Shown: positions 43,649 through 50,786 of the stretch, in pieces
Numbering within the stretch: position 1 is the first letter of the stretch
Layout: every line of letters begins with the position of its first letter
Origin: Marinobacterium_E sp035458585
GTDB lineage: Bacteria > Pseudomonadota > Gammaproteobacteria > Pseudomonadales > Balneatricaceae
Reading direction: 5' to 3'
NCBI GenBank assembly: GCA_035458585.1
Contig: DATHZN010000044.1
Location: 7,820 to 71,819 of the forward strand
DNA: 64,000 bases
Translations under genes and position numbers: made by a program
Notes under the pieces: model-generated
What the model was told of the DNA's origin: nothing
Databases searched by the model: none
What the model saw: the letters and a program-made list of their open reading frames with translations, nothing else

Positions 43649-44728
43649 TTGAACAATGAATTTATCGACCTGCTTAAAACGCTCATTCGCCACCCCAGTG
43701 TGGTCGGTGCCGAGCACTCCTTTTTTCGAGTGTTACAGCGCGAACTGGAGGAGCGTGGCGCGAAGGTAACCTGGTATGAGGGGCTGCTCGTGGCGCAAGG
43801 CAGCGATCCTTTAAGTTTGATGTACTCCGCTCACATTGATCGACATGGGCTTATCTGTACCGGCCCAAATGAGTTTCAGTACTCGGCGTTTATTGCCGGC
43901 AACCGTACGGATCTTTTGAATAACTCGGTTTCTGAGGAGTTGATGTCCAAGGTTACCGAGCGGTTCAGTTCTGAGTCTGTCTTCGCTTATGAGCCTTGGT
44001 CCGGAGCCTACCGTGGCCAAGGGGCGATTAAAAGTGCCCATGTCTGTGAATACCGTAATAACCTGATCTTTGAGATCGACGGGCTTGAGAGCGTTGTCGC
44101 CGGTACGCCGGTCGCTTTCAAAGATAAGCTAAAACAGGAGAATGGGCGCATTAGCGGCCAGCTGGACAATGTGCTGTCGGCCGCCGTATTGGTGCATCTG
44201 TTCACCCTGGGGTTTCAAGGCACAGCTTTCTTTACGGCGCAGGAGGAGGCGGGCAAAAGCTGGCGTTACCTGCTGGAGTGGTTTCGACGCTTCGGTGGCT
44301 CAACCAACCGTCTGTTTGTGGTCGATACCAGTCCTTTTCCTGATGTGGAGGCTGCCAATCAGCAGCAGTTAGTGCTGCGCACTAAAGATGCCAATGCTCG
44401 ATTCAATTCTGAAGCGACCGCAATGGTGGAGCAGCTGTGCAGGCAGTTGGAGATCAGCTTTATTTACAAGGATAAGTACGTCGAGGAGATCAATGAGCGA
44501 CTCCTGCGGCAGGGCGAAAAACCTAAGTCGATCGGGAGTACCGAACTCGGTCGTATTATTGCAAGTTCGAATGGACTGGTGGACGGCTCGACCATTCAAG
44601 TACCGACCACGGGGTACCACACACTTGAGGAGTCCGCGGCCTTCGAGTCAGTCGATGCCTTTATTGATTTGCTAGTCGCTCTATCTGAGCTAAGCCGAAC
44701 CCGCCAGTCTCTCTGCGATCACCCCTGA
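43649..44728 (+). CDS. M42/M20-like metallopeptidase
   Basis: A 359-residue protein of the co-catalytic zinc peptidase clan. Likely metal-site residues are the His-x-Asp in YSAHIDRHGLICTG (about residue 59), the bridging Asp in GQLDNVLSAAVLV (about 173), the Glu pair in FFTAQEEAGKSW, the Asp in FVVDTSPFPD and the final His in GYHTLEESAAF. The arrangement resembles M42 aminopeptidases more than M20 deacylases. The substrate is unknown. The start is a TTG at 43649 with AAGGAAG 8 bp before it; the closest ATG is out of frame. The 3' end overlaps the convergent DUF533 gene by 10 bp. Confidence 0.75.
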   Translation: MNNEFIDLLKTLIRHPSVVGAEHSFFRVLQRELEERGAKVTWYEGLLVAQGSDPLSLMYSAHIDRHGLICTGPNEFQYSAFIAGNRTDLLNNSVSEELMSKVTERFSSESVFAYEPWSGAYRGQGAIKSAHVCEYRNNLIFEIDGLESVVAGTPVAFKDKLKQENGRISGQLDNVLSAAVLVHLFTLGFQGTAFFTAQEEAGKSWRYLLEWFRRFGGSTNRLFVVDTSPFPDVEAANQQQLVLRTKDANARFNSEATAMVEQLCRQLEISFIYKDKYVEEINERLLRQGEKPKSIGSTELGRIIASSNGLVDGSTIQVPTTGYHTLEESAAFESVDAFIDLLVALSELSRTRQSLCDHP

Positions 44729-45423
44729 TAGGCTTGGGCTTCAGATTCGAGCGCGTGTTTCAGATCGTCCGTCAGATGAAGGGCATCCGCTAGCCTGTCA
44801 AGGTAATGGCGTTCCTGTTGCGTATCGATATCGACGGCCAGCAGTGAGGCTGCATAGATCTCAAGTGCTTGCTCCTCAGATTGAGCCAATTTTGCGATGG
44901 CTATAGGATCACTGGGCGCCTTAAGTTGGGTCACCAGATAGCGCTGCTCATCCTGCCCAATCTGTAAGGATCTAATCTGCTCTTCGATTGTCGTGCGCTC
45001 GTCGGTGTCTATATGCCCATCCGCTTTAGCCGCACTGATCATAGCGCGTATCAAGACAAGCCTCATATCCTCATCTGGGTTTTCAGGCTCGGTGTTGAGG
45101 TCAAAAATGGTGCCGGTTGGTGGGTTTGGCAGTGTAGGGGGCTGACTCGTCATTGTCCTTGGTGAGCTTTTGGCACTGACCTGCTGTCGATCTTTCCACA
45201 CTTTATACGCTAGTCCGCCAGCGGCGAGTACACCGCCGTAGGCGAGTGTCTTACCGGCGAGCTTACGCGCCTTCTTACTACTCATTAGCATCGTAGCGAG
45301 ACCACCCGCGGCAGCTCCGCCGACCATACCTTGACCGAAAGTCCGATCATCGCTTCCGAGCACCCGTTTTAGTCCTGCGTTACCAGAACCCATAAAACTG
45401 TTCAGTATTGAATTGACATCCAT
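44719..45423 (-). CDS. DUF533 (YebE-like) protein with TerB-like domain
   Basis: A 234-residue protein. The N-terminal part is glycine-rich (GMVGGAAAGGLATMLM, then TLAYGGVLAAGGLAYKVW) and may associate with the membrane. The C-terminal part (about 115-230) is the helical TerB-like fold with MISAAKADGHIDTDERTTI, an acidic loop of the kind that binds metal in TerB proteins. YebE-type proteins are envelope-stress-linked in enterics, but no function is established. It overlaps the peptidase gene tail to tail and is 117 bp before the end of the histidine kinase gene. Confidence 0.88.
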   Translation of the reverse strand: MDVNSILNSFMGSGNAGLKRVLGSDDRTFGQGMVGGAAAGGLATMLMSSKKARKLAGKTLAYGGVLAAGGLAYKVWKDRQQVSAKSSPRTMTSQPPTLPNPPTGTIFDLNTEPENPDEDMRLVLIRAMISAAKADGHIDTDERTTIEEQIRSLQIGQDEQRYLVTQLKAPSDPIAIAKLAQSEEQALEIYAASLLAVDIDTQQERHYLDRLADALHLTDDLKHALESEAQAYQG

Positions 45424-45539
45424 CGGCCTTCCTCACTCTGTTTAAAGCGGATAGGGTCAGAGTGCAGCCTTAAGTAGGTTGCTGCAACTGGATTTACATT
45501 ACTTTACGAACGGCAAAGGTAGGGTGTTTTGGCCAGGGT

Positions 45540-47210
45540 TCAGCTCTTGGATATTTTGGCGTGCCGACTTAGCCGATCATTAACCACTCGGCGTAACTCA
45601 TCCATACTGAAGGGTTTGCCGAGTAGTTCGTCGGCCCCTAAGCTCAAATACCGTGTTCGGTCATCAGGCGTTGCGTTCGCTGTCATCGCGACCACAGGGA
45701 TCTGCGTCCCATAATGGGCTCTAATTTTGCGGATACTCTCCTCACCACCCATACCTGGCATTTGGATATCCATCAGGATCAAATCGACAGACTCAATGCT
45801 ACCCTCGAGCATTTCGATTGCCTGTTCGCCATTTTCAGCGAGCAGACAACAACCGTTGAGATTAGTGATCATCTTGGTACCTATCTCACGGTTGGTAACC
45901 GAGTCATCAACAAAGAGGATTTTGAGACCCGTTAGATCACCTGACAGATATCCGGTGGCAGTCGTTCCTGCATTGACAATGGCGCTGGGGAAAGTGAAAT
46001 TCAACCTGACTTTCGTGCCTTTACCAGGCGTGCTGGCGAACACCAAAGCACCGTCCATTAGGTGAGTTAACTGCTGCACAATCGAGAGACCAAGACCTGT
46101 CCCCTCCTGAGATCTGGACTGTTCAACGTTAATCCGAGTGTAGGGCGTGAAGAGTCGCTCCTGTTCGAGTTTGTCTATCCCAATACCTGTGTCGGTGACA
46201 GCAAGTGAGATGTTGTGGCTTCCAAGCCCGGCGGCGCTGTGGTCAAACTCGAGCTTTACACTTCCGGCCTGAGTGTACTTAACAGCATTGCTGAGTAGGT
46301 TAATTAGAATCTGCTTTAGCCGCAGTGTGTCGCATTGAGCTATGCAGGGCCTGTTCGACAAATGGCTAACCAAACTCAAACCTTTCGCCTCTGCAAGAGG
46401 TCGGATCAAATCGACTACGCTCTGACACAGGTCGTTAATATCGCAGTCGTACGGGTGTAGCGTAAACGCCCCAGTCTCTAGCTTACTGTAATCGAGAATG
46501 TCGTTAACGACCGCCTTCAGATGCTCAGCGGAAGCACCAGCGTTTGTGAGCAGATGCCGGATCTCTTCCGGAATTGCCGAGTCGGCTAGTGCCAGATCCA
46601 GATAACCTAAAAGTCCATGCAGCGGAGTCCGAATCTCATGGCTCATATTCGCCACGAAACGGCTTCTGGTCTCAGCGACCTGCTTCAGTTGTAGATTAGC
46701 ATCGACCTCTGTTGAGATATCGGTAAAGGTTAGAAGGTAAGATTTGCCTGAAGAGTCGTCGACCTGAGTAATGTTCACCTTTACCGGTCTGAGTTCCCGG
46801 GTGTTGGGCAGTACTATCGATAGATCACCCTCGAGGACGTTACTGGTCGCTTTCCCTTTCGAATGAAGATGCTGGAACAGCGTATTGATCGGTGTCAGGA
46901 AGGCTGCGATCGGCTTATCAAACAGCATTTGATCAGGTCGCTGCAACGTTTGGCAAAAGAGCTGATTCCATTGTAAGAGTTGCCCTCTGCCGTTGATGAC
47001 GCAGTAGGGTACGGGGAGGGCATGAAAAAGACTGGCTAGGCGTTGCTCGGCAATTTCCTGACTGATTAGAGCCGCTTGTAGTTCATCGTTTTGTGCCAGC
47101 AACTCCTCTTTGTGTACGAGAAGCTCCTGATACATGGTCAACACCTGTTGGGGTGTCCACTCTCCTTCCAAATGCGGAAGTTTTGCGCTTGGTGGTTTGG
47201 TTGTGCTCAT
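45540..47210 (-). CDS. Hybrid sensor histidine kinase (PAS-HisKA-HATPase-REC)
   Basis: A 556-residue cytoplasmic hybrid kinase. A short coiled-coil start (about 15-55) leads into a PAS domain (about 60-175). HisKA has the phospho-His in NMSHEIRTPLHGLLGY (near residue 192), and HATPase_c has LINLLSNAVKYTQ, DTGIGI and GTGLGLSIV. A C-terminal receiver domain (about 432-548) has ILFVDDS, the acceptor Asp in LILMDIQMPGMGG, and the conserved Lys in LGKPFS. No membrane segment is present, so the signal is intracellular or delivered by another protein. No response regulator lies next to it. Confidence 0.94.
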   Translation of the reverse strand: MSTTKPPSAKLPHLEGEWTPQQVLTMYQELLVHKEELLAQNDELQAALISQEIAEQRLASLFHALPVPYCVINGRGQLLQWNQLFCQTLQRPDQMLFDKPIAAFLTPINTLFQHLHSKGKATSNVLEGDLSIVLPNTRELRPVKVNITQVDDSSGKSYLLTFTDISTEVDANLQLKQVAETRSRFVANMSHEIRTPLHGLLGYLDLALADSAIPEEIRHLLTNAGASAEHLKAVVNDILDYSKLETGAFTLHPYDCDINDLCQSVVDLIRPLAEAKGLSLVSHLSNRPCIAQCDTLRLKQILINLLSNAVKYTQAGSVKLEFDHSAAGLGSHNISLAVTDTGIGIDKLEQERLFTPYTRINVEQSRSQEGTGLGLSIVQQLTHLMDGALVFASTPGKGTKVRLNFTFPSAIVNAGTTATGYLSGDLTGLKILFVDDSVTNREIGTKMITNLNGCCLLAENGEQAIEMLEGSIESVDLILMDIQMPGMGGEESIRKIRAHYGTQIPVVAMTANATPDDRTRYLSLGADELLGKPFSMDELRRVVNDRLSRHAKISKS

Positions 47211-47482
47211 TTCCGCTTTGAAGACTTATTTTTCGCTTATTAATAGAAGCGTATAGACAGGGATTAGAGAACCGTCAAATGGCGAATATTCATATGAAAA
47301 ATCCAGTCTCAATTCGGAGGCATAAGCTGATAGCCCTAGAGACATCTAGTAATACCATGATGTCTGAAAACCTTAATTACTTTGTGGTTTACGACTTAAA
47401 TTCTGTATACAAACTTATTTAATGAAGCAGAGAGGGCTATCCTTTACAAAAGACTTCTGCTGTTTTGTCACTAAGAGAAAAT

Positions 47483-47938
47483 TCAATTTCCAATTCGCCA
47501 CTTTGCCAAGATACGGTCAAGCTGATTTGCGAACTGCTGGCGATCTGTCTGGTTATATGCCGGTTGACCGCCACTTTGAATGCCGCTGGATCGCAGCGTT
47601 TCCATGAAATCGCGGATATTGAGGCGGGCTTTGATATTCTCTGCGGTATAGCGTTCACCCCTCGGAGTGATCACAAGGGCACCTTTGTCGAGTACCTCGC
47701 TGGCGAGGGGTATGTCTGAACTAATGAGCAGGTCGCCAGCTTCAATACGGCTTACAATCTCATTATCGGCAACGTCAAATCCCTTTTCGACCTGTAACAT
47801 TTTCACATACGCGGACTGCGGCACGCTCAGACGCTGGTTAGCCACCAGCGTTACCTCGACTTTCTGGCGTTCGGCTGCACGAAACAGAATCTCTTTAACC
47901 GGCACGGGGCAAGCGTCGGCATCGACCCAAATTTTCAT
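47483..47938 (-). CDS. yaiI: YaiI/YqxD (DUF188) family protein
   Basis: This is a 151-residue protein with the family start MKIWVDADACPVPVKEILFRAAER, given here in part as WVDADACPVPVKEI, and the later DLLISSDIPLASEVLDKGA and ITPRGERYTAENI. The acidic N-terminal motif resembles PIN or NYN nucleases, but no activity is established. It stands alone between the kinase gene and icd, both on the same strand; a strong terminator separates it from icd. Confidence 0.93.
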   Translation of the reverse strand: MKIWVDADACPVPVKEILFRAAERQKVEVTLVANQRLSVPQSAYVKMLQVEKGFDVADNEIVSRIEAGDLLISSDIPLASEVLDKGALVITPRGERYTAENIKARLNIRDFMETLRSSGIQSGGQPAYNQTDRQQFANQLDRILAKWRIGN

Positions 47939-48004
47939 CTGATTAGATTCCTTATTCTGAGGTCTGACATACTAGGATATGAACCTGTTTCTATATCCTA
48001 AACG

Positions 48005-48035
48005 AAAAAGACCGCGGATTGCCGCGGTCTTTTTT
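48005..48035 (-). terminator. Intrinsic terminator after icd
   Basis: A 13-bp perfect inverted repeat (AAAAAGACCGCGG / CCGCGGTCTTTTT) with a 4-nt loop. It terminates icd transcription on the minus strand and would work equally in the other direction. Confidence 0.92.
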
Positions 48036-48049
48036 GCGTTGATGGTGGC

Positions 48050-50272
48050 TTAAGCGTCGATTACAGCGTTGAGTGTCGCACTTGGACGCATTATCCGAGC
48101 GACGATGTCCAGCGGTGGATGATAGTAACCCTGAAGGTCCGCAGATGCACCCTGTACAGACGCCAGCTCGGTCAGGATCTGCTCCTCTTTCTCAACCAGT
48201 GTTTGCGCTATAGGAGCAAACTCTTCTGCCAGTTCGGCATCCTCCGTCTGCGTAGCCAGCTCTTGCGCCCAGTACATAGCCAGGTAGAAGTGGCTACCAC
48301 GGTTGTCTAATTCGCCGGTGCGACGCGATGGCGATTTGCCTTTATCCAGCAGAGTGCCTGTTGCTTTGTCTAGTGCAGCGGCAACCACCTTAGCGCGAGG
48401 ATTATTCTCTTTAATGCCGGTCTCCTCCAGAGAGACGGCAATAGCTAGAAATTCGCCCAGCGAGTCCCAACGTAGATGATTCTCTTCCTGTACCTGCTGG
48501 ACATGCTTAGGCGCTGATCCGCCAGCACCCGTCTCGTACATACCACCACCGGCTAGCATTGGCACTATCGAGAGCATCTTCGCTGAAGTGCCAAGCTCCA
48601 TGATTGGGAATAGGTCGGTCAGGTAGTCGCGTAGAACGTTTCCAGTGACCGAGATGGTGTCCATTCCGCGGCGCAAGCGCTCACAGGTGGTACGCATCGC
48701 ACGGACGTAGGACATGATGCGCAAGTCCAGGCCTTCAGTATCATGCTCCTGTAGGTAGAACTCTACTTTCTTACGCAGTTCACGGTCGTGAGCGCGCTCT
48801 GCATCGAGCCAGAATATCGCAGGGGTTTCGGATTGACGGGCACGCGTTACTGCGAGTTTAACCCAGTCACGAATTGCAGCGTCTTTGGTCTGACAGGCAC
48901 GCCAGATGTCGCCCTGCTCAACTTTGTGACCCATAAGTACAGTACCGTCTTCGGTGACAATACGCATGATGCCATCTTCTTTCATCTCGAACGTCTTGTC
49001 GTGTGAACCGTACTCTTCGGCTTTCATCGCCATCAGACCTACGTTGGGGACAGTACCCATTGTTGTCGGATCGAACGCACCATGGGTTTTACAGAAGTTG
49101 ATCATCTCCTGGTATATGCGTGCATAGGTCGACTCAGGCATTACAGCCTTGGTGTCCTTCGGCTTGCCGTCTGGTCCCCACATGTGCCCGGAGTTACGAA
49201 TCATAGCAGGCATAGAGGCGTCAACGATTACGTCTGAAGGTACGTGCAGGTTGGTGATCCCTTTGACCGAGTCAACCATCGCCATCTCAGGACGGTGACG
49301 GGCTGCTTCATGAATATCGTTGAGAATCTCTTCCCGTACAGAGTTTGGCAGCTCTGCGATCTTCTCATAGACAGAGTTTAGGCCATTGTTTGGATTGACC
49401 CCCAGCTCTTTAAATTTATCACCCCATTTCTCCCATACTTCTCTGTAGAAGACGGTTACAGCGTGTCCGAACACGATGGGGTGAGACACTTTCATCATGG
49501 TCGCCTTCACATGCAGCGACCACATAACGCCTGTCTCTTTACAATCCTGTAGCGTCTCTTCGAAGAAGGTGCGTAGCGCTTTGGCGCTCATGAACATGCC
49601 GTCCAGTACTTCGCCTTTCTGCAACGCGAGTTCTTTGAGAACGCTGATGTTGCCATCGGCACAAATGAACTCGATACGCACTTTGGTATCCTCGTCCATC
49701 GTAACGGACTGCTCACTGGAGAAGAAGTCACCACCGCTCATGTAGTCTGCATGGGTACGCGACGCTTTGCTCCATGGCCCCATTGAGTGCGGGTGCTTGC
49801 GGGCGAAGGCTTTAACGGCAGCAGGGGCGCGGCGGTCAGAGTTACCTTGACGCAGTACCGGGTTAACAGCAGAGCCAAGAATTTTTGAGTAGCGCTCTTT
49901 AATCTCAACCTCTTTATCGTTGCGAGGCTCATCGGGAAAGTCCGGTACATGGTAACCCTGACTCTGAAGCTCTTTGATTGCACCCTTGAGCTGAGGAACC
50001 GATGCTGAGATGTTAGGCAGCTTGATAATATTTGCATGTGGGTCAGCGGTCAGCTCACCAAGTGCTGCCAGGCCGTCTTCTACTTTTTGCTGGTCGTTAA
50101 GGTACTCTGGGAAGGCAGACAGAATGCGGCCAGCCAGAGAGATATCGCACAGCTCAACTTCGATATTAGAGCTTTTGGTAAACTTGCGTACGATTGGAAG
50201 TAGTGATGATGTAGCGAGGGCTGGTGCTTCGTCTGTCAGTGTGTAGACGATTTTGCTTGGTTTCTTGGCCAT
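48050..50272 (-). CDS. icd: NADP-dependent isocitrate dehydrogenase, monomeric type
   Basis: The 740-residue monomeric isocitrate dehydrogenase is unrelated in length to the 416-residue E. coli enzyme. It oxidises isocitrate to 2-oxoglutarate with NADP. Family strings seen include SKIVYTLTDEAPALATSSLLP at the start (shown in part), GNSDRRAPAAVKAFARKHPH, NSGHMWGPDGK and ARHRPEMAMVDSVKG. The start at ATG 50272 (MAKKPSKIVY) is the usual N-terminus; the frame opens at 50284. A good promoter (TTGGCA-17-TATATC) lies about 125-150 bp upstream. Confidence 0.97.
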   Translation of the reverse strand: MAKKPSKIVYTLTDEAPALATSSLLPIVRKFTKSSNIEVELCDISLAGRILSAFPEYLNDQQKVEDGLAALGELTADPHANIIKLPNISASVPQLKGAIKELQSQGYHVPDFPDEPRNDKEVEIKERYSKILGSAVNPVLRQGNSDRRAPAAVKAFARKHPHSMGPWSKASRTHADYMSGGDFFSSEQSVTMDEDTKVRIEFICADGNISVLKELALQKGEVLDGMFMSAKALRTFFEETLQDCKETGVMWSLHVKATMMKVSHPIVFGHAVTVFYREVWEKWGDKFKELGVNPNNGLNSVYEKIAELPNSVREEILNDIHEAARHRPEMAMVDSVKGITNLHVPSDVIVDASMPAMIRNSGHMWGPDGKPKDTKAVMPESTYARIYQEMINFCKTHGAFDPTTMGTVPNVGLMAMKAEEYGSHDKTFEMKEDGIMRIVTEDGTVLMGHKVEQGDIWRACQTKDAAIRDWVKLAVTRARQSETPAIFWLDAERAHDRELRKKVEFYLQEHDTEGLDLRIMSYVRAMRTTCERLRRGMDTISVTGNVLRDYLTDLFPIMELGTSAKMLSIVPMLAGGGMYETGAGGSAPKHVQQVQEENHLRWDSLGEFLAIAVSLEETGIKENNPRAKVVAAALDKATGTLLDKGKSPSRRTGELDNRGSHFYLAMYWAQELATQTEDAELAEEFAPIAQTLVEKEEQILTELASVQGASADLQGYYHPPLDIVARIMRPSATLNAVIDA

Positions 50273-50395
50273 TCTGATCCCCAAAAAGTGGCGGGAAGGG
50301 AGCCTTCAGCGAGTGGTTTTTGACCTCAGGCTTATCTCCAACCTTCCGCAGTGAAAATTTCGCACGCGAGATTATACCGATGGGGTGGGGCTTTG

Positions 50396-50424
50396 GATAT
50401 AACAGAGCGGGCATATCCTGCCAA
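50396..50424 (-). promoter_or_regulatory. Probable icd promoter
   Basis: Read on the minus strand: -35 TTGGCA (complement of 50419-50424), a 17-bp spacer, and -10 TATATC (complement of 50396-50401). The predicted transcript starts about 115 nt before the icd ATG. Confidence 0.55.
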
Positions 50425-50445
50425 TAGGTAATATTGCTATAAGTC

Positions 50446-50455
50446 TTAAGCTTAT
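50446..50455. promoter_or_regulatory. TTAAGCTTAT site upstream of icd
   Basis: Nine of ten bases match the ATAAGCTTAT palindrome found at the sdhC and pntA promoters. It lies about 22 bp upstream of the predicted icd -35, an activator-type position rather than the blocking positions of the other two copies. Confidence 0.3.
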
Positions 50456-50483
50456 GCTCTTAGTGCATATTGAGTGAGTGGAG

Positions 50484-50594
50484 AGCAGCCATCCCTATTG
50501 CCCTCTGTAAACACGCTACAAGCCGTCCGTGGCCGCTCGGTGTTTTGCATCCGTGCAAAACAACGGTTTACAGGGGGCAATAGGGATGACTGCT
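50484..50594 (-). repeat. Palindromic intergenic element A (minus orientation)
   Basis: Two 29-nt arms (50484-50512 and 50566-50594) are complementary except for one mismatch and one G-T wobble. They enclose a 53-nt core. Read on the minus strand the core has a 9-bp hairpin, TGTTTTGCA-CGGA-TGCAAAACA, then CCGAGCG and a second small hairpin with loop ACGGAC. The core is 43/53 identical to that of element B, in opposite orientation. Both loops show an ANGGA motif. It lies between the icd promoter and metH. Confidence 0.85.
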
Positions 50595-50660
50595 GGGCCG
50601 ACGGTCTCTAAAGGCACAGGACTGAATTGTTTGGAGTAGCTGGCAATCTTTGACGAGAGT

Positions 50661-50767
50661 GGGGTGCCGTTACTACCCCTTCAAGACCGTTATTTTACAA
50701 GGATGTAAAATACCGAGCGCCTATGGAAGGCTTGCAGCGTGTCTTGAAGGGGTAGTAACGGTGCTCC
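50661..50767 (+). repeat. Palindromic intergenic element B (plus orientation)
   Basis: Arms 50667-50687 and 50741-50761 are 21 nt and perfectly complementary; with G-U pairs they extend to 50661-50687 and 50741-50767. The core has a 9-bp hairpin TATTTTACA-AGGA-TGTAAAATA, then CCGAGCG, then a hairpin GCCT-ATGGA-AGGC. The first hairpin contains TACAAGGATGT, which matches 11 of 12 positions of the CsrA SELEX consensus (RUACARGGAUGU, from memory). It ends 19 bp beyond the metH stop. Confidence 0.85.
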
Positions 50768-50786
50768 GCTCATATCCACGAACCGA

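Noticed and set aside
50484..50767. Reading the icd-metH palindromes as an insertion sequence or MITE
   Set aside because: No transposase, no visible target-site duplication, and the outer arms differ between copies while keeping their pairing, which does not fit terminal inverted repeats recognised by one transposase.
50484..50767. Reading the repeat pair as a CRISPR remnant
   Set aside because: The copies are inverted, differ in 10 of 53 core positions, have no regular spacer pattern, and no cas genes are nearby.
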